Source: Saprospiraceae bacterium
GTDB lineage: Bacteria; Bacteroidota; Bacteroidia; Chitinophagales; Saprospiraceae
Direction of reading: 5' to 3'
DNA: 64,000 nt
Assembly: GCA_016717145.1 (NCBI GenBank)
Contig: JADKGD010000006.1
Location: forward strand, 204,545-268,544
A program made the position numbers and the translations under genes. The notes under the pieces were generated by a model. It was given only the letters and a program-made list of their open reading frames with translations, was not told the origin of the DNA and did no database searches. Of the stretch, positions 9,401 to 18,608 are shown in pieces (the stretch's first letter is position 1; each line of letters begins with the position of its first letter).

Positions 9401-12400
9401 CTTTCACGTGTTAAGGTGAAACCAGAATTTAATCTAATTTTTAGAATATAATTGCCCGAGTCTAGGTTCATATCAATGTAATTTCCATATGGTTTATAAG
9501 AAAATACTGTTTCTCCTGTCAGCCTAATAATGCTCAATTCATTAATATCTTCAGGAAGACCAGAAATCATAAAAGTGCCATAATTTGGGTTCGGAATGAT
9601 TCGAATTGACTCACTTAATACATCTACTTGATTACTAGGTGATTCAAAAATGAGCGTATGCCTATTTGTGGGTATAGGCAAATTATAGTCAAAATAAATA
9701 TTAGCTTGATTCGATATTGAATCACCTGGAGCAATCACACCTTTAGGAGCAATAGAATATGTAACGTATCCTTTATTATTCAAGTTAAAGGGAAGGTCAA
9801 TATTTTTAAATTCAAAACCAAATCATCACCAGAAATAGTAGTATTTGCATTATGACTAAAGTTTATTAACTTAAAAGAACTAATATCAAGTTTATTAGTA
9901 TCTAATTTGTTATCCACTATAATATTCTTTGCACTGGAACTTCCTAAGTTTTCAAAATTGATTGTGTAAAATAAATTACTAACTTTATTGTCAACCTTTA
10001 CTCTATCACCCTCAGAACAAACAATATTATTCGGATCAAAGGAATTAACTACTCTTTGGGTTGAAACAAAAGCATTGTTTTCTATATACAAATCAGAATA
10101 ATCAGGTGTAATTTCTAAACTAAATTTCAAAAGCTCACCACCAACTAGTGAGTTTAAGTCTGTTGGTTTATTTGCCAGAAAAACTATTGGAAGGATGAAA
10201 CTCGAAAAAGGCTCTATACTCACAGTATTACCTATCAAAACATTGCCATTCAATAAGGTTACATTCAAACCTTTGATAAATTTGATAAACTTACTATCAA
10301 ACTCAAATTTAAAACTGGCACTAGAGCTAATAGATCCTAAATTTCGAATTTCAATGTAACAAACCATCTCTTCACCTGGTCTCGGATTAGATGAAAAATG
10401 TAATATAGCTTGTAGATCAGAAATGTTTTTTAGTGCTAAAAAAGAAAAATTTTGACCAAAATACTCTTTACCAATTATGGGATCGATAGTCCTAGGTTGA
10501 CCAAGAAGCTCAAACTCACCAGGTTGTTCCATGGGTTCAATAATAATCCTCTTATCTATAGACTTAGATTTGTACGAAAAATATCCAAATGCATCAGTGA
10601 ATATAGTAGAAACTTTAGAGTCATCATCAATTAAGATAGGAAAAATGTTGAACTTGGTATACTAAGTATATTCAAATTATCAATCACATCAATTCTTCCA
10701 GTAAACGATGCACTTTCCCGACCAAAACTACAATCACTAAAATAATTAGATTTGAAGAATGAAGTATTAATCAACAACATTAATTTTTCAGAATCTAATT
10801 GGACCATCAGTACAAATATTTTTCAGAATATCTTTGAATATTTCAAATTAAAATCGTGAACAAAATAACTCAAGCCATCTTTCCCATTCTTTAAATTAAG
10901 AAATTCTATAGTATCAGAAGTAAAAGATGATTCAAAGATAAGAGAGTCTAAAGCCGGACATTGAGAAAAATCAAGCGTATCAAAATCTCTTGTAAAAGTT
11001 TCAATCTTTAATAATCTAGGCAAATTTTGTAATACCAATTGGGACTTCCGTTTCAATCCACTTCCACCAGATTATCAGTACGATAAATAAAAGATTGTAA
11101 ATTGGGCAGTTCCACAAATTTTAAAGCCGAAGCAGAAATGACTTTTAAAAATATTTTGCTTAAATTTTAACAATCATTTATTACTAAATCATTATATCTT
11201 CCACTATAAATAGTACAATTTTGCAATTGCGGGAGTCGATCCAAAGTATAATTAGAAAATAAACTTGGGTATAACGTTGTTGTAATATTATGCAAATTAT
11301 TACAAGAAACAATAGAAAAGTCACTACAATCCAAACCGTTGATAAATAAACCACCCAATTCTACATTATTAATAGAAAAGGTTTTAAATTTAGCATAACT
11401 ACCAAGTGCAAATGATGATAACAATGGTAAATTAGTCATTTGAAATCTATTACCTGTACAATTACTTCCAAGAGAAAGAGTCTCAAGTTTTGGTAAGTCC
11501 TTAAATGAATAATCAAAATTTAATGCTTCAGCTTCTTTATAATTATGTCCATCGTGCTTTATAGAGCGTAAATTTGGTAAATTTTCAATGCTAAAAGCAC
11601 TAAATTCTGAAATCAAAAAGTGAATTGACTCAAGGTTTTGTAAATTTTTGATGACTACAAATTTAGGCTCAATAATTACAGATTTTAATAAATTATAACC
11701 GTCAAGTACAATTGGTCTGTGTTTACCGCGCAAATAAAAATATTCTAAAGTGCTGAAATCATTCATGATAAAATCATCAATACCAGAACAACTAAATGAA
11801 AATGAATTAAGCAAAGAATTATCTCTGATTTCCATAAGCTTGATAAAGCGTATGTAATCAGTAGAATATATCTTTTAGTTTTGAGTTATTAATAACTCTC
11901 AATGAAAATTCAAAATTTCCTCCGGTAGAAGAAAATGGATTATTTATTCCTAGAGATACCAATTCTGGATTTTCAACTATTTCTAGTTCATAACAACTAA
12001 TGTTTTTAAAGTCGGCTGTCCCACTTAGACAATTCTTTACAGTAATTTTATTTTTCACTTCAAGATAATTTGAATAACTAGGTGAAATGATTGGTTTTGA
12101 ATTCACTTTTTCAAATAACACTCTTGAACTTGTACCTATCCAAATGACAGATATGATGGGCAATTCTTTTAATATTATCGTTGAATCTGATTCAATGAAT
12201 AAAGTAACACTATTAAGTTTTTTAAAATCTGTAATATTCAAGCTCCCAATTTTTCCACCTGGATTAATATAAATATATATTGATTTTAAATCTTTAGATT
12301 CACTAAAATTAATTTTATCTAAATAGAATGAACCTGTAGTTCCGCTTGAACCGACACTGAGAGAAAAACTGTTTAAAGGGTTATTATTAAAATTCAAGCC

Positions 12401-13173
12401 TGTCAGTTTGTTTGCTCCTATTAAGTCAAATTTATCAAATTGATTATTCGAAATATCTATACTTTTGCCTGAGAATGTAATTTTCTCTGATGATTTTAGT
12501 AAATTATTCGAATAATCCACATGTTGAATTAAATCAAAACTGCTAAATTTGATATTTACAATTCGATTATTATTACAATTAAAATAACTATTCTCAATTG
12601 AAGAAGGAATTCTATTTGAGATTAGCGTATCTAAAGAATTATAAGAAACATCAATTGAGTCAATAGCATACATAGGTGTATTAAATTCAGTACTCAATAT
12701 TAACTTGTTAAGTTTTGCATTGTTATTAATTTGTAGTTTTTTTATTCTTGTCTTAAATAATAAATTACAAGATTTCAACTTTTGCATTGCCTGAATATTA
12801 ACAATTGAATCTTTATTTACTGAAAAGTGAAATACCTCTAGTTGTGAATTGGCAGTCAAATCTGGAAAATCTATTACATAATTTCGTAGAAAATTAAAGT
12901 ATTTCAAATTTTTGAAATATTTCAATTCATTGACATTGATTATTTTAGTGTCATAGAGCTTCAAAGAAATAACTTTTTCAGCTTCTTCAATAGGAAATTT
13001 CTTTATCGTTATTTATGTCTGCATCAGATTCAAATGTCTCCATCTAAATTAAAATCTACAACAAAACCATTTACTAAACTTTTTTGAATGTGGTGTCCCC
13101 TGAAGACAATATTTTGAGAATATGCAACTCCTGTAAGTGTAAAAGAAAGCAAAATTAGGCTTATGAATTTCAT
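9384..13173 (-). pseudogene. Decayed secreted leucine-rich-repeat protein with T9SS sorting domain
   Basis: Read on the minus strand from an ATG at 13173, the pieces form one ~1260-residue protein. They are a signal peptide (MKFISLILLSFTLTGVAYSQ), a linker DFNLDGDI...DINNDKEIS...EEAE typical of Bacteroidota LRR proteins, many LRR-like units, and a region with SFDPNNIVCSEGD as in T9SS-secreted proteins. It ends in a sorting domain (RIIPNPNYGTFMISG ... GNYILKIRL). The frame is broken by indels near 13035, 12993, 11865, 11052, 10830, 10645, 9800 and 9405, and by an in-frame TAA at 11167-11169. In the frame restored after 9405 the end reads VKVIVLN, with its stop at 9384-9386. Nine lesions in 3.8 kb is far denser than elsewhere in the window, so this looks truly dead. 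Confidence 0.8.
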
Positions 13174-13327
13174 TTTTAATAGTTAAATTATTAAACAACA
13201 TAGTTATTTTGACACGCCCCTTAATGGATACAACGCCCACCTGTGCAGTGCAATTTGTAAAATTAGGGTGAATATAGACTTATTTAGCCAAACATACTGC
13301 ATCAAATCTCAAATTTATAAAATATTT

Positions 13328-13426
13328 AAATTCAACTGCAAGCCATGCGAGATGGAAATCTGGGAGAAAGATGCCGAATTGGAATTCATAGACGAGGATG
13401 TACAAATGGGGTACGTAAAAAATTAA
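13328..13426 (+). pseudogene. Duplicated 3' remnant of rlhA
   Basis: In frame it encodes the RlhA C-terminal motif FNCKPCEMEIWEKD, then EFIDEDVQMGYVKN and TAA at 13424-13426. Its first 86 bases match 9296-9381 with 3 mismatches. There is no start or upstream coding sequence, so it is a fragment. Because the left copy's tail (YLNLKR) is made of DNA shared with the decayed LRR gene, this right copy may preserve the original rlhA terminus (inference). Confidence 0.8.
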
Positions 13427-13531
13427 GTTATATGGTTACAATTATAATGTGTATTGGATTTTCGATTTTTATGCTTATAACTTCCTATTTGGTATTTCTT
13501 AAAAACCTGTACACATCTGATAAATAGTTAT

Positions 13532-13539
13532 TACCTTTG
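13532..13539 (+). promoter_or_regulatory. Putative -7 element of trhO
   Basis: TACCTTTG, identical to the rlhA octamer, lies 58 bases before the trhO ATG. No clear TTTG -33 is visible at standard spacing. Confidence 0.4.
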
Positions 13540-13596
13540 CCTTTATTTAAATAAGTAAGGAATCGTTTCCTGCAAAAGCGACTTAAAAACTTATAC

Positions 13597-14643
13597 ATGA
13601 AGGCTTTATACAACAAAGTAGACAAAAATGTCTTAAAGGCTCGGCTTATTGCTGACAAAACACCCAGGCTTACTCTTTCTTTTTATCATTATTATCATTT
13701 GCGTAACCCACAATTTTTCAGGGATCATTTTTACATGATGCTTGCCGAAATCGGAGTTTTGGGTCGTATTTATGTTTCTTATGAAGGAGTGAATGCTCAG
13801 GTTTCGATACCTGAAGCTGGCATCGAAGATTTTAAAACTGCGCTACAAAACATTACTTTCCTACAAAATATCAGGCTGAATTTTGCGATAGAAGATGATG
13901 GTAAATCATTTTTTAAATTGCTTATCAAAGTTCGGGATAAAATTGTTGCAGATGGTCTTGATGATGCTTCATTTGACGTCACAAATAAAGGCATCCACCT
14001 TAATGCTGAAGCATTTAATACGCTGGCAGATGACCCGGATACCATCATTGTAGACATGAGAAATCATTACGAAAGTGAAGTGGGCTTTTTCAAAAATGCC
14101 ATTCTTCCTGATGTGGAAACCTTCAGAGAAGCATTGCCTGTGGTGGAAAAAATGCTTAGTGGCAAAAAAGATAAGCACATCATTATGTATTGTACCGGTG
14201 GCATCAGGTGTGAAAAAGCGAGTGCCTATTATAAACATAAAGGTTTTAAACATGTCTATCAGGTCGAAGGCGGAATTATAGAATATGCCAGAAAAGCAGC
14301 AGAACTGGGCATCGAAAATAAATTTGTTGGTAAAAATTTTGTGTTTGACGAGCGCCTTGGCGAAAGAATTTCACAGGATATTGTCTCAAGATGTCATCAA
14401 TGCGGCAACCCTTCTGACCATCATGTCAATTGTGCCAATGATGCCTGCCACATTCTTTTTATACAATGCGAATCCTGTGGTGTGTTGCATGAACATACCT
14501 GTTCAGAAAAATGTCAATCGTTTAATAAATTGCCGGAAGCAGAAAAAGCAGAACTCAGAAATACGGTCGAATTTAATGGTACAAAATTTGGAAAAGGAAG
14601 GTATAAAGCACATAAAAAAGATGACATGCTTAATATAGTTTAA
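13597..14643 (+). CDS. trhO: tRNA uridine(34) hydroxylase TrhO (rhodanese family)
   Basis: This 348-residue protein matches the TrhO/YceA family. It has an N-terminal acylphosphatase-like domain (RIYVSYEGVNAQVSIP) and a central rhodanese domain with the active loop YCTGGIRCEKA (CxxGxRC). The Cys-rich C-terminal region contains RCHQCGNP, VNCANDAC, QCESCG and SEKCQ. TrhO performs O2-dependent hydroxylation of U34 in a subset of tRNAs to 5-hydroxyuridine. The start is fixed by the conserved N terminus and the upstream TACCTTTG. PBP1A follows 39 bp downstream, possibly cotranscribed. Together with rlhA upstream this makes two RNA hydroxylation genes close together. Confidence 0.93.
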   Translation: MKALYNKVDKNVLKARLIADKTPRLTLSFYHYYHLRNPQFFRDHFYMMLAEIGVLGRIYVSYEGVNAQVSIPEAGIEDFKTALQNITFLQNIRLNFAIEDDGKSFFKLLIKVRDKIVADGLDDASFDVTNKGIHLNAEAFNTLADDPDTIIVDMRNHYESEVGFFKNAILPDVETFREALPVVEKMLSGKKDKHIIMYCTGGIRCEKASAYYKHKGFKHVYQVEGGIIEYARKAAELGIENKFVGKNFVFDERLGERISQDIVSRCHQCGNPSDHHVNCANDACHILFIQCESCGVLHEHTCSEKCQSFNKLPEAEKAELRNTVEFNGTKFGKGRYKAHKKDDMLNIV

Positions 14644-14682
14644 TTTTGCTTCATCACTCACATTCATCTTTAATTTTAACTA

Positions 14683-17244
14683 ATGGCAGAAAGCCCGGAT
14701 ACAGGATCAGAATCAGAACAATTTAGAAAGTATACCCGCATACTTCGCAATAGCGCTTATATCTTAATCGGCCTGATATGTCTGATATTTTTGGCAGTTA
14801 GTTTTTCGGATTTGCCTAGTTTTGAAGATCTTGAAAATCCAAAATATGATCTGGCAACCGTCATTTATGATGTAAAAGGAGTGCCATTCGGGAGATATTA
14901 TGTAGAAGATCGTGTGGCTGTTGATTTCAAACAATTGTCACCAAATATAAAACAAGCTTTGCTGGTCACAGAAGACGACCGATTTTATAATCATTGTGGC
15001 ATTGACCTTCGGGCCCTCGCAAGAGTTGGATTCAAAACCCTTATCCTCAGGCAGGAAAGTGCAGGTGGAGGCAGTACCATTACACAACAACTGGCAAAAC
15101 TACTTTTTAAAAGACCAAAGATGCATAAAATGTCAGCACCAATGCGCTTTATAACGCTCATCACCGTGAAGCTGAAAGAATGGGTGACCGCCATCAAACT
15201 CGAAAAAAGTTATACCAAAGAGGAAATTATGATGATGTATCTTAATAAATTTGAATTCATAAACGGGGCTCATGGCATCGAAGCAGCTGCACAAATATAT
15301 TTCAATAAAAGTCAGGATTCCTTACACGTAGACGAAGCGGCTACGCTTGTAGGTATGTTAAAAAATCCAAGCTTGTACAATCCTAAAAGATTTCCTGCAA
15401 AATGCAAAATCAGAAGAGACCTGGTCATGAATCTGATGCATCAGGAAGGACATATCGATAAAGTCGCATTGGACACTTTGACACTAAAAGAAATCGACAT
15501 GACATCTTTTGACCGGAAAACACAAAGTGACGGACCTGCGCCTTATTTCAGGGCAGAGCTTACAAAATGGGTTAAAGATTTATTTGACAAACAACAAATT
15601 AAAAAAACTGATGGATCAGCATACAATATATATACAGATGGGCTTAAAATTTATACAACTATAGATCTTACGTATCAAAAATATGCTGAAGAAGCCGTTT
15701 TTGAACATATGAAATGGAATCAGCAAAGGTACTTTAAAGTGTGGAAAAACCGCGATCCCTGGACATTTGAAACAGACGATGCTCAAAAAGCTTTACGTGC
15801 AGATATTCTCGACAGTCAGACTAAGGATTCCGAAAGATATCTGGCACTACGTGAAAAAATAATGGGTACCATACTTCAACATTTGGACGAAAAATTCCCT
15901 AATGTTCCTTTTTCAGACAATGTAATCAAAACACTGATTCAGATCAGTAATAATGCAATATCCTGGAATCAGGCAAAGCAGGATGAAAAACTCGATGTCG
16001 TATATTCAGATGCTTACCATCGCATCATCAATGACGAGAAATGGGAGAAACTTAAGACAGCCTATACAACATTGCAGGAAGAGTACAAAAAAATATTTTC
16101 AACACCTGTTAAGATGAAAGTCTTTGACTATAATACAAATAAAGAAAAAGAGGTAGAAATGACTCCTTTTGATTCTGTTCGTTACCACAAGATGCATTTA
16201 CAGGCCGGGTTTATGGCTCTTGAACAGTCTACGGGTCATGTAAAAGCTTGGGTAGGCGGCGTAAATCATACTTATTTTAAATATGATCACGCCACAATGA
16301 GAAGATCCTTCGGATCTACTATGAAACCTTTTGTGTATACCCAGGCAATCGCTGTTCAGGGCATTTCGCCATGTCAGGAATTTGATGATATACAATATAC
16401 CATTGCCCCGGGAGATGCAGGCTTTGAGGTAGATAAAGAATGGTCTCCTGCCAATGCCACTGAGGAATTTACCGGCAATAAATACAATTTATTTCATGGT
16501 TTATTATATTCAAAAAACTCCATCACAGTACGATTGGTTAAAGAAATGGGTACAGTCAACTTAATCAGGGACTTACTGCACAACCTCGGCATTGACAAAA
16601 ATCTTCGACTCGAAAACGGAAGACTGGCAGTACCCAATCTCCCATCTATTTGTCTTGGAGCAGTTGATCTGACACTTATGGAAATGACCGGTGCATACTC
16701 TGCTTTTGGAAACAATGGTACCTATGTCCAACCAATCTTTGTGTCACGTATTGAAGATAAAAATGGTAAGCTTATCTACCAGGGTATACCAAGCAGAAAA
16801 TCAGCCATTAACCCACTCTACAATGCTGTTATGATCGCTATGTTAAAAAACAACGTAGGTGGTCAGTTTTCGCTTAGGATAAAATCCAAAATAGGTGGAA
16901 AAACCGGTACGACCAATGATTTTACTGATGGGTGGTTTATGGGCGTTACCCCAACCCTTGTAACAGGCGTCTGGACTGGCGGTGATGATAAATGGATTCG
17001 GTTTCTTACACTTGATGAAGGTCAGGGTTATATCATGGCAAGGCCTATTTCAGAATTGTTTTTTCAGAAACTGGAAAAAGATGAAAAAAGCGGTTACGAT
17101 TGGAAAGCTGACTTCCCCAAGCCACCACTCGGATACGATGAACTCGTCAATTGCGAAAAATATAAATACATCAGGCCGTCTACTGAAAGAAAAACCCTTT
17201 TGAAAGAAAAACTCAAAAATGAAGAATTCGATAATGAATTTTAA
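14683..17244 (+). CDS. mrcA: Penicillin-binding protein 1A (bifunctional transglycosylase/transpeptidase)
   Basis: This 853-residue class A PBP polymerises and cross-links peptidoglycan at the inner membrane. A short cytoplasmic N terminus is followed by one transmembrane helix (YILIGLICLIFLAVSF). The GT51 domain has the catalytic Glu97 in TEDDRFYNHCG and GGGSTITQQLAKLL. The transpeptidase domain has SxxK at 545-548 (STMK), an SxN-type YSKNS, and KTGTT starting at residue 740. Length and motif order are normal. It lies 39 bp after trhO and 48 bp before the HAD gene on the same strand. Confidence 0.95.
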   Translation: MAESPDTGSESEQFRKYTRILRNSAYILIGLICLIFLAVSFSDLPSFEDLENPKYDLATVIYDVKGVPFGRYYVEDRVAVDFKQLSPNIKQALLVTEDDRFYNHCGIDLRALARVGFKTLILRQESAGGGSTITQQLAKLLFKRPKMHKMSAPMRFITLITVKLKEWVTAIKLEKSYTKEEIMMMYLNKFEFINGAHGIEAAAQIYFNKSQDSLHVDEAATLVGMLKNPSLYNPKRFPAKCKIRRDLVMNLMHQEGHIDKVALDTLTLKEIDMTSFDRKTQSDGPAPYFRAELTKWVKDLFDKQQIKKTDGSAYNIYTDGLKIYTTIDLTYQKYAEEAVFEHMKWNQQRYFKVWKNRDPWTFETDDAQKALRADILDSQTKDSERYLALREKIMGTILQHLDEKFPNVPFSDNVIKTLIQISNNAISWNQAKQDEKLDVVYSDAYHRIINDEKWEKLKTAYTTLQEEYKKIFSTPVKMKVFDYNTNKEKEVEMTPFDSVRYHKMHLQAGFMALEQSTGHVKAWVGGVNHTYFKYDHATMRRSFGSTMKPFVYTQAIAVQGISPCQEFDDIQYTIAPGDAGFEVDKEWSPANATEEFTGNKYNLFHGLLYSKNSITVRLVKEMGTVNLIRDLLHNLGIDKNLRLENGRLAVPNLPSICLGAVDLTLMEMTGAYSAFGNNGTYVQPIFVSRIEDKNGKLIYQGIPSRKSAINPLYNAVMIAMLKNNVGGQFSLRIKSKIGGKTGTTNDFTDGWFMGVTPTLVTGVWTGGDDKWIRFLTLDEGQGYIMARPISELFFQKLEKDEKSGYDWKADFPKPPLGYDELVNCEKYKYIRPSTERKTLLKEKLKNEEFDNEF

Positions 17245-17292
17245 ACATAGTCTGATTAAGCACCCATACATATAGTCAGCGATTAAGACATC

Positions 17293-17932
17293 ATGATTAA
17301 AAATATAAAAAACATAGTGTTTGATTTTGGTGGTGTTTTGCTTGATATCGACTATCAACGCACTTATGAATCCCTTTCTACTTTACTAGATATTTCTTTT
17401 GATCCAAATGATCTGCCTAATGAAGTAAATAAAGTACTGCTTGAATTTGAAACCGGACAAATAAATGCAGAGACCTTTGTATGGAATCTTCAGCGACTTG
17501 CTATACAAAATATACCTCAGGGCGTTGACGTTGTAAATGCCTGGAATGCCATGCTGATAGGTTGGAATCCCAACAAATTTGAGTTTTTACGCAACCTTAA
17601 AAAAAAATACAAGGTATATCTTCTTTCCAATACAAACGAATTACATCTGACCTGGGTATATAATGACTTAAAAAATAAACATAAAATTACTGATTTTGAT
17701 ACCCGGTTTTTTAACAAAACCTATTATTCACACAAGCTCGGAATGAAGAAGCCGGAAAAAAATTTTCCAATTTGTCAACGATGACGCCGAGCTCATTCCC
17801 AACGAAACGGTTTTTATTGATGATCTAAGTACCAATATCCAGGGAGCAAATAGTATAGGTTGGCATACTTACCACCACGATCCCAAAGATGATTTGATAA
17901 AAATCTTCCAAAACAAACTAAAATTGATATAA
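17293..17932 (+). CDS. HAD-superfamily hydrolase (subfamily IA), single frameshift
   Basis: The N-terminal motif NIVFDFGGVLLDID provides the nucleophile Asp of a HAD phosphatase. A helical cap follows, then VYLLSNTNELH (motif II, Ser/Asn). Motif III, GMKKPEKKIFQFV, is broken by a one-base change in the A7 run around 17756-17762. In the shifted frame the protein continues with the acidic motif IV (NETVFIDDLSTNIQGANSIG) to a TAA at 17930-17932. The restored protein is about 213 residues, normal for YihX-like phosphatases. The substrate is unknown. A homopolymer indel suggests an assembly error, although real inactivation is possible. Confidence 0.85.
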
Positions 17933-17998
17933 ACATTTGACAAACTCAAATATTGCCTATATATTTGTAACAGATTCTTATTAACACCCTTAATTATT

Positions 17999-18028
17999 GG
18001 CAGGTCTTTCAGATCTGCCATTTTTTAT
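17999..18028 (+). terminator. Rho-independent terminator between the HAD gene and recX
   Basis: GGCAGGT and ATCTGCC form a 7-bp stem (one G-T pair) around a 7-base loop, followed by ATTTTTTATT. It ends the PBP1A/HAD transcript and abuts the recX ATG at 18030. Confidence 0.7.
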
Positions 18029-18029
18029 T

Positions 18030-18516
18030 ATGGCTTCTGAAGATTATACGCATAAAAAAAAGACCTTTTGGTCAAAGGATGAAGCTTTACTCAACATTCA
18101 GAAGTATTGTGCTTTTCAGGAAAGATGTCATCGCGAAGTGCGGTTCAAACTAATTGAACATGGTATTTATGGCGATTTACTCGAAGAAATTATTTCTAAT
18201 CTGATATCCAATAATTTTCTGGATGAAGAACGTTTTGCATGTACTTTTGCAAGGGGAAAATTCCGTATGAAACAATGGGGAAGAAATAAAATAAAACAGG
18301 AACTTAAACTTCGCGATGTTTCGGCCTATTCAATAAAAGCAGCAATGAAGGAAATTGATGACAAAGAATATTTCATCACGTTGGAAACATTATTACGTAA
18401 AAAAGAAAAAACCACTATTTTCAAAAATCAATATGACAGATTTAAAAAAGCTTACCGATTTTGCCCTTGGCAAAGGTTATGAGTATGAATTGATATCAGA
18501 CATTCTGAGGCAGTAA
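18030..18516 (+). CDS. recX: Regulatory protein RecX, single frameshift near the C terminus
   Basis: RecX modulates RecA filaments. The sequence has the family's repeated three-helix units: WSKDEALLNIQKYCAFQERC, FLDEERFACTFARGKFRMKQ and WGRNKIKQELKLRDVS. A TTG 33 bases upstream lies inside the terminator stem, so the ATG at 18030 (MASEDYTHKKK) is the better start. The frame breaks in the A6 run at 18444-18449. One A fewer restores FKKLTDFALGKGYEYELISD and a stop at 18514-18516, the normal RecX ending. No recA is in view. Confidence 0.85.
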
Positions 18517-18608
18517 ATCCTTATCAAACAACGATTTTTTAGTTTGTTTTATTTATAACCTCATAAAGTGTTATCAACGTGAATGTCTAAAAGTACTTTT
18601 TTTTTATT

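Noticed and set aside
13432..13527. 31-codon hydrophobic frame (MVTIIMCIGFSIFMLITSYL start) between the rlhA remnant and trhO
   Set aside because: It could be a small membrane peptide, but there is no ribosome-binding site or conservation evidence, and random AT-rich DNA often gives such frames.
17997..18029. TTG start for recX
   Set aside because: It lies inside the terminator stem and adds residues unlike RecX; the ATG at 18030 fits the family.
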